Positions 8,595-16,608 are shown, counted from the stretch's first letter. The stretch is DNA of 37,691 nt from Thalassocella blandensis (GCA_945882995.1 CAMCXE010000011.1:1-37691); one strand, 5' to 3'. Notes: a model not told the origin generated them from the sequence alone. Numbers and translations are program-made.

Positions 8595-9549
8595 GGCTAG
8601 AATTACCTCGGCCTCGAGAGCAACTATAACCGATAACAAAAATCCAAAAAAATGCGCCCACAGCATACTTCACAAGCGGCGAAATCGAACCACTTGATGA
8701 CCAAAACGCCTCCAAAAATGCCGCAATTAGCAGCATAAAAATAGCGCCGTACACTATTAATATGGCGTCTTGCGCTGCCCATTTCAGCGCATCAAGACGA
8801 CGATAGGATCCTGGAGCGATTAATGCCATGCCCAGACGCAACCCCGCTGCGCCAGCGTACACAATGGCGGTCAGTTCAAAGGCGCCATGCCCAACAACAA
8901 ACGAATAGAAAGTTTGCGTATAACCCACCTGCACAATGTGGCCCGCCACCGCCCCCAATTGCAGCCCATTGTAAACCAGAAAAAATACCGCACCCACGCA
9001 GGCTAAAATGCCACCGGCAAACACTTGAAATGCGATGCCAATATTGTGCTGAATATAAAATCCGAACATGGCAATATCGGTTTCGGAGGTTCGCTCCCTG
9101 CCAAATTTGTCTTGCCCTGGTGCATACATGGCTTCGAATTCTGCAACTTGGGGCGCCGCCATTAGACTGTAAATTATGTCAGGATTGGTGAAGCATAGGC
9201 CCCACATAATAATGGCTGGCAATAAAAAAATTCCCAAAGAGGCCAATACATAGGTTTTGTTACGGTGTAATGCCGCGGGAAAACCGACAAACAAAAAACG
9301 CAAAAATTGAAAGCGGTAGTTCGAGCTTCCATCGTAGTAGTGGTGGTGACACTCCGTCACCAAACGGTTAAGTTTAGACACCAGACTAAATGTATAGCGA
9401 CGAGTTTTAGCGAGAGCCAGATGATGACTGACTTGATGGTATAGACGAGGCAGCGCGATGTTATTATCTTTAAAGGGTGCCTCCTTGAGTAACTTTTCTA
9501 AATCTAACCAAGCGCCTTGATATTTTTTTTCGAAATCCTGCTGCTTCAT
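8584..9549 (-). CDS. Stage II sporulation protein M (SpoIIM) family membrane protein
   Basis: A 321-residue protein started at the ATG at 9549 (MKQQDFEKKYQGAWLDLEKLL), which overlaps the RDD stop in an ATGA junction. The N-terminal third is a soluble helical region (LPRLYHQVSHHLALAKTRRY). The rest has about five or six membrane segments including a family-like GGILACVGAVFFLVYNGLQLG stretch and VVGHGAFELTAIVYAGAAGLRLG, where the H-G-x-x-E motif is characteristic of SpoIIM-type proteins outside sporulating bacteria. In Bacillus the family works in peptidoglycan remodelling; in Gram-negative MoxR operons its role is unknown. Confidence 0.85.
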   Translation of the reverse strand: MKQQDFEKKYQGAWLDLEKLLKEAPFKDNNIALPRLYHQVSHHLALAKTRRYTFSLVSKLNRLVTECHHHYYDGSSNYRFQFLRFLFVGFPAALHRNKTYVLASLGIFLLPAIIMWGLCFTNPDIIYSLMAAPQVAEFEAMYAPGQDKFGRERTSETDIAMFGFYIQHNIGIAFQVFAGGILACVGAVFFLVYNGLQLGAVAGHIVQVGYTQTFYSFVVGHGAFELTAIVYAGAAGLRLGMALIAPGSYRRLDALKWAAQDAILIVYGAIFMLLIAAFLEAFWSSSGSISPLVKYAVGAFFWIFVIGYSCSRGRGNSSHEY

Positions 9550-10247
9550 CTTGCCCCCAAAAACCAATTGCCAATAGCGCGTAAATAATTCACAGCCTCT
9601 GGCCCTTCCCGCCCGGTGATGGGTGTTAGGATGTCGGCCAGTTCCTGCTGCCGCGACACGCTTAATGATTGATGTCGTGCGGTAAATTCAATAATCGCGT
9701 CCTGCTCCCCCTCGGCAAAACTCCACTCCGGCGGCTGCGTACTGGTATTCGGCAAAACACCGGTCTCGGCTAATGGATTTTTTTGGATGACAATAGTGCC
9801 CGCTGCAAGGTCACCGAGCCGCTGAAAACGCGAAGTTAGGATTAGACTGAGCAGGCCGAATACATACATGAAGGGTAAAAAGTCCACGGCGCGCAATAGG
9901 TTACGAATAATCGAACTGCTCCAAGTTAAAGCCGTAAGATCTTCGTTTACCACGGTTAATTGGAAAATCTTTTTTCCCGGCGTTTGCCCTTGGCGCAGCA
10001 TTTCAAAAAAGACTGGATACCACCACTCCAAAAGAAATGACAAAATCAACCAAAACCCAGCACCCGTTTTGCCAACCAGCAATGCAACAATACCGCTGCA
10101 CGCCAAAATTGCCAACCGTATGGCCAAGTCTGTGGCGTAAGCCATGGCCCTGGGTATCGGCCCGGCCAAGTCCGCGAATAAATCAACCCCTTCTGGGGTT
10201 TCTACGGTGTGAATGGTGTCGAAGCGCTGTGGTGAGTTGTTAACCAT
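9546..10247 (-). CDS. RDD family membrane protein, first gene of the MoxR/DUF58 operon
   Basis: A 233-residue protein with the RDD domain at about residues 25-160: PRAMAYATDLAIR (a degenerate R...D signature), two or three membrane segments, then GQTPGKKIFQLTVV (the GxTxGK motif) and RLGDLAAGTIVIQ, both diagnostic. A soluble C-terminal tail of about 75 residues follows. It is the most upstream gene of six overlapping minus-strand genes, so the promoter should lie just right of 10247. RDD proteins are small membrane proteins with proposed transport or anchoring roles; no specific function can be assigned. Confidence 0.85.
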   Translation of the reverse strand: MVNNSPQRFDTIHTVETPEGVDLFADLAGPIPRAMAYATDLAIRLAILACSGIVALLVGKTGAGFWLILSFLLEWWYPVFFEMLRQGQTPGKKIFQLTVVNEDLTALTWSSSIIRNLLRAVDFLPFMYVFGLLSLILTSRFQRLGDLAAGTIVIQKNPLAETGVLPNTSTQPPEWSFAEGEQDAIIEFTARHQSLSVSRQQELADILTPITGREGPEAVNYLRAIGNWFLGAR

Positions 10248-10764
10248 TAAAGCGAGAGCCTTGTTGCGGTGATAAATTTTAGATGACTAGGCCATGAAGG
10301 ATTGGCCCACAAAAAGCCAATTTCAACAGCCTGTTGTTGACCACAGCATTTTGTGGGGATTTTTTCGCCTATCTCTCGGCAATATCCCCAATAGGGTCAC
10401 CAGTTAGCCGCCCAAAATGCGACGACTGGGTCGGCCCCCTGTATCTTAGACTCTACTGGACCCCTCATGCTTGGGCCAGAAGTCGAGAACTTCCTCAAGA
10501 CTAGCTCAATGCATCGCAGGCCTTAGGCAAGCGCTCGCCGCCTGATAGCCGCAAGCCCCTGAATTTGAGGCTTCTCAAACGCAAATATTTCGGCAGCTCG
10601 CGTGGTACATGGCTCTGGGTGACCCCCTAATGCAATGTGCGTCGGTTGAATGCGTCTGATGCTTATGTCGAATTTATTTACACTACACAGTAACTGTATC
10701 CAGTGGGGACGCTAAGTCGGTATGTTGGTTAGCGAACATTCATGCGTAAATGGCGGCAAAATCC

Positions 10765-10781
10765 TGTCAGGAAATTTTACA
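10765..10781. promoter_or_regulatory. TGTC-N9-TACA motif, copy 1
   Basis: The 17-base string TGTCAGGAAATTTTACA resembles copy 2 at 11082-11098. Both keep TGTC, a G/A-rich centre and TACA at the same spacing. It could be an activator-binding (enhancer) element for the sigma-54 promoter downstream, but this is inference from sequence likeness and position. Confidence 0.25.
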
Positions 10782-10974
10782 CCTAGCCAATTGGAGTGTT
10801 GTGGCCATGTTGACGTTCGAATCATTTTCACACCATGAGTTAATGAATTATTGTGGTAAATGCCTTAGATATGCAGGCTTATACGTTTTAACCTAGAAAC
10901 CTCAGTTGGGCGCCAAAAGCCGTGTAATTCATTGATGTGATTGTTGAAAGTTTAAAGATCACGGGCTACCTAGT

Positions 10975-11040
10975 TGGTTGTTCCTCATTTTTACGTTTGG
11001 TAGGCGCGCCAAAGGATTGCCCAGACGTTGGCGATCCAGC
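10975..11040 (+). repeat. Imperfect direct repeat, copy 1 (66 bp)
   Basis: Begins TGGTTGTTC and ends AGAC-x-TTGGCGATCCAGC. Aligned by hand with copy 2 at 11244-11310, about 50 of 66 positions agree with one gap. Both ends are conserved and the middle is diverged. The origin is unknown. Confidence 0.6.
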
Positions 11041-11081
11041 TGAGGTTGCTATGTTTAATGTATTGGTTATGGATATCACCC

Positions 11082-11098
11082 TGTCGGAAAACGCTACA
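11082..11098. promoter_or_regulatory. TGTC-N9-TACA motif, copy 2
   Basis: TGTCGGAAAACGCTACA shares its two ends and the GGAAA-like centre with copy 1, about 320 bp further upstream. It lies roughly 330 bp before the sigma-54 promoter match, a workable distance for an enhancer-binding protein. No regulator gene is in the window. Confidence 0.25.
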
Positions 11099-11243
11099 GA
11101 CGTCATCATAGTTCGAGCACATTTCTTTACTCGTAACTTTTACCAATAAGCAATTTGGCCTAGCAAACTCGGCTTCATGCAGACAAACATAGGGTGAAGT
11201 TTTGGCTTGATGGGTGGCTGTTAAATATAATGGCCACCCCCTC

Positions 11244-11310
11244 TGGTTGTTCGTCATATTTGACTTTTATTGGTGGCGGCAAGGGGTTAGGTAGACATTG
11301 GCGATCCAGC
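11244..11310 (+). repeat. Imperfect direct repeat, copy 2 (67 bp)
   Basis: The second copy of the repeat at 10975-11040, offset by about 269 bp, again starting TGGTTGTTC and ending TTGGCGATCCAGC. It is preceded by a short hairpin (11212-11239) that has no counterpart at copy 1. Confidence 0.6.
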
Positions 11311-11429
11311 AGAAGTCTCTCGGTGATTACTTGGGCGCCATCCGTCAGAGGTTGATTTACTGGCTTTGCGCGCCTATCAACAAAACTCACTTGTCCTTGA
11401 TTATTCTCAGCTCCATCGCTTCTAGGCAA

Positions 11430-11445
11430 TGGTACGAATATTGCT
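11430..11445 (+). promoter_or_regulatory. Sigma-54 (-24/-12) promoter for the PEP-CTERM gene
   Basis: TGGTACGAATATTGCT matches the RpoN consensus TGGCACG-N4-TTGCW at every defined position but one, with GG (11431-11432) and GC (11443-11444) separated by the required 10 bases. Transcription would begin near 11456, about 65 bp before the predicted signal peptide. PEP-CTERM genes in many proteobacteria are known to depend on RpoN with the PrsK/PrsR system, so the match fits the gene behind it. Confidence 0.7.
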
Positions 11446-11581
11446 GTTCGAAGCCCGGCACTGTTATAAACAGAGTCTCACTAATAAACATTTATTCTAA
11501 CCAACCATAGGCGACAACCAAGAAGCTCCCTTCACTACTCCGTACCTCCCTGGCAACACTGGCGCTTATAGCGCCGGCTCC

Positions 11582-12319
11582 ATGTTTGCCCAGGCAATTC
11601 CAACCACACAACTTGGCTTCCTAGTTGACGCTTCTGGCAGCATCGGCGCGGCTAATTTCACCACCATGCGTTCCGGTTATGCTGCCGCCTTGGCAGCTTT
11701 ACCTACCGACGGCTCCATCGAAGTGACTAGGTTTAGTTTCGCTTTCGGCGCTGTACCGGTGGTAGCGCCTACTGTTATCACACCAGCCAGCCTGCCCACT
11801 GTACTGACACAAATAAATGCAATGGTTTACACAACTGGACAAACCTACACCCATACAGGTTTAAAGGCTATCAGCGACGCCATGATTGGCTCTGCAAATT
11901 ACTCGCAGGGCTTAAACTCTCTGATCAATTTGGCCACGGACGGTGCGCCCAACCCTAGCGCCCAAGGCCCTATGGCCATTGCATTGGCCGCCTCCCTTAA
12001 AAGCAATGGTTTAATCGATTCTCTGACGGCAGAAGCTATAGGCCCGAACCCTGGCCTTAGCTTCTTGCAAAACGTAGTGTTCTCGCCTATCGCTGGGCCT
12101 TGCTTAAATTGCGGTGTAGTGCTGGCGGATGGCGTTACTCCGCCAAATCCACTCACCAGTGCTCCTTGGGTGCTAACCGTTAACTCTTTCGATGATTTTC
12201 CAAAAGCCATTAGCGCCAAAGTGCAAGTATTGGTGGACAGTACCTTACCAGAACCCGCCAGCCTAGTGTTGTTCTGCCTAGGTCTGGCCGGGTTGGCATT
12301 CAGCCGTCGCCGCGTTTAA
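11582..12319 (+). CDS. VWA-domain PEP-CTERM protein with disrupted signal peptide (possible frameshift)
   Basis: From the ATG at 11582 the 245-residue product begins MFAQAIPTTQLGFLVDASGS. The VWA MIDAS residues are intact (DASGS; T in THTGLKAI; D in LATDGAPN). The C-terminus is a PEP-CTERM tail: LPEPASLVLFCLGLAGLAFS followed by RRRV. This tail is processed by an exosortase at the inner membrane and needs an N-terminal signal peptide, which this start lacks. Directly upstream, in another frame (from 11521), lies KKLPSLLRTSLATLALIAPA, a good signal peptide; removing one base near 11581 would fuse it to MFAQA. That frame has no ATG, GTG or TTG after its stop at 11485. The gene is therefore mutated, or the sequence carries indel errors. 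A sigma-54 promoter precedes it and a terminator follows. Confidence 0.72.
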   Translation: MFAQAIPTTQLGFLVDASGSIGAANFTTMRSGYAAALAALPTDGSIEVTRFSFAFGAVPVVAPTVITPASLPTVLTQINAMVYTTGQTYTHTGLKAISDAMIGSANYSQGLNSLINLATDGAPNPSAQGPMAIALAASLKSNGLIDSLTAEAIGPNPGLSFLQNVVFSPIAGPCLNCGVVLADGVTPPNPLTSAPWVLTVNSFDDFPKAISAKVQVLVDSTLPEPASLVLFCLGLAGLAFSRRRV

Positions 12320-12328
12320 TCACCTCTG

Positions 12329-12363
12329 GGACTGTCGGTTCTTGAAACCTACAGTCCGTTTTA
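12329..12363 (+). terminator. Rho-independent terminator after the PEP-CTERM gene
   Basis: Arms GGACTGTCGGTT (12329-12340) and AACCTACAGTCC (12346-12357) pair at 11 of 12 positions around a 5-base loop and are followed by GTTTTA. It lies 10 bp after the stop codon, suggesting the PEP-CTERM gene is transcribed alone. Confidence 0.7.
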
Positions 12364-12391
12364 CATCCCCTTTTTCACTTCAGTACCCCCC

Positions 12392-12748
12392 ATGATTCAA
12401 CACGCTTTTAAAACCAGCCACTTGTTACAAGCCGCGGTAAGCGCTGTTGTTTTCGGCTTAACTGGCAGCGTACAAGGCGCTGACCTTTGCGCAACACGCA
12501 GCCAAAGCCAAGCCCTCGCTATAGTCATCTGCACTTCAGGCGCCTCTCAACCACAGTGGCGAGACGCAGGCACGGCAGCCTGTAAAGACAAATCTCAGTG
12601 CAACGCGTGGATTTGGGATGATGCATCCAAAGCGCCACAAGCGGCCCCCGCCACCGACTCAGACATACCCAAAGCTCAAGTCGGCGACGCCTTGGCCATA
12701 TGGGCGTCGGACGTGAAACAACTTATCGTTTTGCGCAAAACCAAGTAG
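12392..12748 (+). CDS. Small secreted protein of unknown function
   Basis: A 118-residue protein with a signal peptide (residues 1 to about 29, ending GSVQGA). The mature part has four Cys residues (in DLCAT, VICTS, AACKD and QCNAW), which could form two disulfides in the periplasm or outside the cell. The rest is Ala/Gln-rich with an aromatic motif WIWDD and ends in a strand-like LIVLRKTK. I do not recognise the family. No good ribosome binding site precedes the ATG and a terminator separates it from the PEP-CTERM gene, so expression is uncertain. Confidence 0.5.
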   Translation: MIQHAFKTSHLLQAAVSAVVFGLTGSVQGADLCATRSQSQALAIVICTSGASQPQWRDAGTAACKDKSQCNAWIWDDASKAPQAAPATDSDIPKAQVGDALAIWASDVKQLIVLRKTK

Positions 12749-13177
12749 CAGCCGCTGCGAAGTCCGCGGCGCTGGCTGGGGCAATTGCCGCGTCATCCGC
12801 GGGGCGCCAGCTTTACCCTCCATTGCCGCTCCGTCTGATCAAGGCCTGCTTACCGCCCGAGCGACAATATTTCAATTTCGAATGAAAATGTGACCAAACC
12901 TACAAAATTGCTTGCAATTAGTGCCTCAATGGGCGAACCTCCGCGCGGGGTTGATCGGTAACATTTAAGCAGAAAAAAATTACGATCAGTCAGCTTGGGC
13001 CGTGAACCGAGAACCCTCAGTGAATCACCACAGTCTGCGCAGCCTCTTTGGTGCCCAAGCGAGCACCTCCTTGCCGAGCTTGTGGGCAACTCTAGGCTCT
13101 AGGCGGACGTAGGCCTGCCTTTGGGTCCGCGTTGCGTTTTATGCCCGCTAAATCCAGTAATAACTTAGGAGCTTTAT
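12749..13177. other. Intergenic region before the secreted AGE-type gene
   Basis: A 429-bp stretch without a supported gene. It contains CCGCGCGG palindromic sequence near 12940 and should hold the promoter of the large secreted gene, but no clear -35/-10 pair was found. An open minus frame at 12850-13089 exists but has no supporting features. AGGAGC at 13168-13173 is the ribosome binding site for the next gene. Confidence 0.5.
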
Positions 13178-16100
13178 ATGTTAAGTAAGGTATTGTCCCT
13201 CAGAACCCTAACAAATTGGCGCGGCCTTGCAGCGGCGCTAATGAGTCTATTCATTTCTTTTAGTGCCCAGGCACAGCTGCTGAATGGCGACTTTAGCAAC
13301 GGCAGCACGGGCTGGGCCCTGGGTCAATTTGGTGGCGTGTCCGCCGGGGCCGTTACCACGGGCAGCTACAAAATTACCGTGTCTCAAGCCGGTACCGCTT
13401 GGTGGAATGTGCAATTTTTACAAGCCGGTCAAGCCCTGCAGACCGGCAAGCAATACCGTCTCAGCTTCGATGCGTTCAAAGGTCCAGAAAACGCGGGCGT
13501 TCAACAAGTGGAAATTAATGTGGGTCAGGCAATTGCGCCCTACGCCACTTACTCCAACTTCCCCAATAGATTGGTCATCCTGTCTACAACCAGCACCCGC
13601 TTTAGCTATACCTTCACCATGCTCCAACCCTCGGATGTTAACGCCCGCGTAGAATTTAATGCTGGCCTGAATACAGGCACTCTGTTTCTAGATAATGTGA
13701 GCCTTGAAGAAGTTGTTACCACAGTTAGCCAGTTGCAGCCGTCTGTGGCCGGCCTCAGCTTTGGCGACACGCTGGTGGGGGGCACCAAAATTCTACCCTT
13801 GAGCTTGCACAATCCAAGCTCGGTGCCCGTAAACATCAGTCTGGTCAGCTTTGACAATACAGATTTCACTGCCGATAAGACCGGCCCCATCACCGTCAGT
13901 GGCGGCGCTGATGCCATCATCAATGTGAAATTTGCACCCACTCGCTTGGGCGCAAGCCTTAGCAACCTGCGGATCGATACGGATGCAGCTGTCAATCCTG
14001 TGTTAACCCTTGGTTTAACCGGCAACGCTACCGCAGCAGGCCTGAACATTGTGCAAAACGCGCTTAACCTGACGGTTGGCGCAGGCACCACTTCCACTAC
14101 CATGTTGAACCTCAACAACTCTGCTGCCTTTGGCATTAACTGGTCCATCACGGCGGCCAACACTTGGCTATCGGCGCTACCTAACGCGGGCACCCTGAAC
14201 GGCAATCAGAGCCAAGCGGTTACCGTTAGCGTGAACGCTCTCGGTCTCGCCAGTGGCGTCTATCAAAGTTCCTTAGCTATTACCCATACCGCTGGCAACC
14301 TAACGTCACCCGTTACCATACCTGTGACGGTTACTGTGATTCAAAGCTATCAGCCGAAAAGCCCCTATTTACAAAACCCTGCATTGTTCATTGATTTCGT
14401 CCGTGATATTGCCACTTTCCGCAGCTTGTCCCGAGACAACGTCAACGGTGGCTTTTTTACCGATATCACGCGGAGTGGTTTAAGTACCGGCGTGAACGAA
14501 AAGTCTTTAAACGGGCAATCGCGTGTTGCCTGGTGTTTTGTCCGCGCATTCCAATTAACCGGAGACGAAAAATACCTAGAACTGGCACACCACGCACTAG
14601 GATTTTTATACGATCACGGCTGGCAAGACGGTTGGAATTTTGTCACCAGCAATGCCGGAACACCTATCCCTAATCACTGGGGACATGCGCGTTGGTGGAG
14701 TTTTCAGCAAAATTATGCACTCTTAGGTATTGGTGCCATGGTAGAAGCTACGGGCGGTGAAACGCCCTGGGGCGACGCCCGCGAGAGCGATATGACTTGG
14801 TTTTACCGCGGCGTGAATAGCAATTACCAGCGCCTTTGGGATAACAGAGTTAATCAATTAGGTTATTTTGACTACATTAATCGCAATTGGACCAATGGTA
14901 CAGGCAAAGGCTTTACTCCCACGGTGGATGCAATAACCACCCACGCCGCGCTTTTAGCCGCCATGACGGACGATCCACAACACGAGCAGCGCCTACGGGA
15001 TTTGGCCGACAATATCGTATTGCGGCTGGCAGGCAATATGAAAAATGCCGCCATAGGCTTTCCAATGTATTACGACGCCGCTTGGAATATCGATTTAACG
15101 CAAACCACGGCGGATATTGGTCACTTGTATAAAACATCTTGGGTATTGCAGCGCGCCTACCTTAACAACCCTACCCGTGATATTTATCGCACAACGGCCA
15201 ATGCCATTATTAACAACCTATGGAACGGTGGCACCTTCGACAAACAAAATGGTGGCCCCTACTCTGAGTTGAATTGGCAGACAGGGGCAATTACCAGCAC
15301 AGTTAAAAACCATTGGAAATTAGAGCAAGGTTTTATGTCTGGCATGACCAATTATTACACTGCGGATAATCAGCAAGACAAGGACATTTATTTACAAATT
15401 GCTGACGGTTCATTAAATTTTTACATGACCCGCATGCCTGACACCGAATTTGGCGATACATGGACAGAAGTTAACGTGGACGGCTCCGTGGTGACAGATG
15501 CCAGTAAAGGTGGACTATTTACTGCGGGTTACCATTCAGCGGAATGGGGCTATAACGGCTATTTGTACAGCCAGCTTTTTTACCTGAAGCAGCCTGTAAC
15601 GCTGTATTACAAATATCCAAGCTCTACGCTAACACGCAACATTAAAATGACACCGTTAGATATCCAAGACGACCAATTGGTGATTACTGGTGTAGAGCTA
15701 AATGGTTTGACCTACTCCAATTTCGCGAGCAACTCGCGCGTGCTAACGCTGCCGCCCGGCGTTTCTGGGAAATTTAAAGTTACCTATGCGCGCAGCAATA
15801 CCGACGGGGGATCGTCTAGCTCTTCCTCGCCTAGCAGCTCGTCAAGTTCTTCAAGCTCCTCGAGCTCGTCAAAGTCTTCAAGCTCGTCAAAGTCTTCAAG
15901 CTCTCCAAGCTCCTCGAGCTCGTCAAAGTCTTCAAGCTCTTCAAAGTCCTCGAGCTCCTCGAGCTCTTCAAAGCCTTCAAGTTCGTCAAGCTCGTCAAAG
16001 TCTTCAAGCTCTTCAATCTCTTCAGGTGGCGCCACTTGTGGCAACACTAAGTTTACTAAAACAGCAATTAAGGGTATCGAATTCACCGCAACCAATGGTG

Positions 16101-16309
16101 ACTGCGTTAAGTTCACTAAGCCCAACGGTTCACTTCAAGTGGGTTCCTGGAGCGGTAAGTCCTTTACCTTTAACATAGCCGGAGGCCCACAGGGCAGGGT
16201 CAATAGGGGTACTGGCTGGACAACGGTTGCCGGAGTTGCGAACACGGATATTTACGTAAGCATCATAGCCACAGCAGGTACATTTAACGTTAAATTCGAC
16301 GCTTGGTAA
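13178..16309 (+). CDS. Secreted multidomain protein with AGE-type (alpha/alpha)6 barrel
   Basis: A 1043-residue exported protein with a good ribosome binding site. Order: signal peptide (1 to about 32, ending SAQA); CBM4/9-like beta-sandwich (about 33-182, NGDFSNGSTGWAL... LFLDNVSLEEV); ASH/SPD-2-like Ig domain (about 190-288); BACON-like Ig domain (about 290-388); an AGE-type barrel (about 391-800); a short beta tail; a poly-Ser linker (879-949); and an unrecognised 94-residue C-terminal domain with two Cys (954, 976). The barrel carries the AGE landmarks KSLNGQSRVAWCF, DIGHLYKTSWVL (His649) and KGGLFTAGYH (His786), the two His placed like the catalytic pair of N-acylglucosamine and cellobiose 2-epimerases. 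Known AGE enzymes are mostly cytosolic, so a secreted form with a carbohydrate-binding module suggests action on extracellular glycans. The reaction (epimerase, isomerase or hydrolase) is not decided by sequence. Confidence 0.8.
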   Translation: MLSKVLSLRTLTNWRGLAAALMSLFISFSAQAQLLNGDFSNGSTGWALGQFGGVSAGAVTTGSYKITVSQAGTAWWNVQFLQAGQALQTGKQYRLSFDAFKGPENAGVQQVEINVGQAIAPYATYSNFPNRLVILSTTSTRFSYTFTMLQPSDVNARVEFNAGLNTGTLFLDNVSLEEVVTTVSQLQPSVAGLSFGDTLVGGTKILPLSLHNPSSVPVNISLVSFDNTDFTADKTGPITVSGGADAIINVKFAPTRLGASLSNLRIDTDAAVNPVLTLGLTGNATAAGLNIVQNALNLTVGAGTTSTTMLNLNNSAAFGINWSITAANTWLSALPNAGTLNGNQSQAVTVSVNALGLASGVYQSSLAITHTAGNLTSPVTIPVTVTVIQSYQPKSPYLQNPALFIDFVRDIATFRSLSRDNVNGGFFTDITRSGLSTGVNEKSLNGQSRVAWCFVRAFQLTGDEKYLELAHHALGFLYDHGWQDGWNFVTSNAGTPIPNHWGHARWWSFQQNYALLGIGAMVEATGGETPWGDARESDMTWFYRGVNSNYQRLWDNRVNQLGYFDYINRNWTNGTGKGFTPTVDAITTHAALLAAMTDDPQHEQRLRDLADNIVLRLAGNMKNAAIGFPMYYDAAWNIDLTQTTADIGHLYKTSWVLQRAYLNNPTRDIYRTTANAIINNLWNGGTFDKQNGGPYSELNWQTGAITSTVKNHWKLEQGFMSGMTNYYTADNQQDKDIYLQIADGSLNFYMTRMPDTEFGDTWTEVNVDGSVVTDASKGGLFTAGYHSAEWGYNGYLYSQLFYLKQPVTLYYKYPSSTLTRNIKMTPLDIQDDQLVITGVELNGLTYSNFASNSRVLTLPPGVSGKFKVTYARSNTDGGSSSSSSPSSSSSSSSSSSSSKSSSSSKSSSSPSSSSSSKSSSSSKSSSSSSSSKPSSSSSSSKSSSSSISSGGATCGNTKFTKTAIKGIEFTATNGDCVKFTKPNGSLQVGSWSGKSFTFNIAGGPQGRVNRGTGWTTVAGVANTDIYVSIIATAGTFNVKFDAW
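15812..16024 (+). repeat. Poly-serine linker coding repeat
   Basis: Low-complexity TCN/AGC codons encode 71 residues, nearly all Ser, with Lys or Pro interruptions at irregular 6-9 residue spacing. Such linkers separate binding and catalytic domains in Cellvibrio-type secreted enzymes. Near-repeats of TCGTCAAAGTCTTCAAGCTC suggest growth by slippage. Confidence 0.9.
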
Positions 16310-16608
16310 GACGAGGGGCTTTTAAGTAAACCTCACCAGACGAGCCCGTTACCCACTCCAATTACTCTAAGGATGAAGCTGATTTTGGAGTGGCTTCGGG
16401 CTGCTGTTTTGTCCTGCTAGGCGAGTAATTTTTTCATGCATGAAGGTGTTCTTCGGCCTATCCCCTCGACACCCGTTTGCTGTAGCAATTTGACCCCAAC
16501 AAACAGCTGTCTGGCCACAGAAAATTGCTGGCTGCAATTCGCCTACTATTTTTACCTTGCACTAAAATCGCATCAGTGAATTACAAAGGATTTTAGCTTT
16601 CAATTGAG
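16310..16608. other. Convergent intergenic region
   Basis: A 299-bp gap between the 3' ends of the AGE-type gene and the NIT-like gene. It holds one long inverted repeat (listed separately) and no supported gene. TAATTTTTT at about 16427-16435 could end transcripts from the left. Confidence 0.5.
16343..16402. terminator. Inverted repeat, probable terminator structure
   Basis: Arms 16343-16361 and 16385-16402 pair through AGCCCG and CCACTCCAA, with a small mismatched centre and a loop of about 23 bases, followed by CTGTTTTG. Placed between convergent genes. The left arm resembles sequence at 17822-17845. Confidence 0.45.

Larger units (their letters stand above)
10248..11429. other. Gene-poor region (about 1.2 kb) upstream of the PEP-CTERM gene
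   Basis: No convincing coding sequence was found on either strand; the short open frames (for example 10937-11149) have no recognisable protein features and cross a repeat. The region should contain the promoter of the minus-strand operon at its left end. It also holds two TGTC/TACA motifs and two diverged direct repeats, listed separately. A small hairpin with arms GGGTGGC (11212-11218) and GCCACCC (11233-11239) lies just before the second repeat. Long intergenic DNA without genes is unusual in this otherwise compact window and may be a decayed mobile element or a large regulatory region. Confidence 0.6.

Noticed and set aside
10937-11149. A 70-codon plus-strand frame in the gene-poor region
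   Set aside because: It runs across direct repeat copy 1 and a TGTC/TACA motif and has no protein-like features.
12850-13089. A 79-codon minus-strand frame in the gap before the AGE-type gene
   Set aside because: No start context, no recognised motif and an odd composition; it could be part of an intergenic repeat family, but this cannot be shown from one copy.
13116-13135. A sigma-54-like TGGGTCCGCGTTGC before the secreted AGE-type gene
   Set aside because: The GG-to-GC spacing is one base too short and the CAC part is missing.
15784-16178. Open frames on both strands over the poly-Ser linker (Glu/Asp/Leu-rich on minus, Arg/Gln/Ala-rich on plus)
   Set aside because: They are by-products of the repeated serine codons and have no features of their own.
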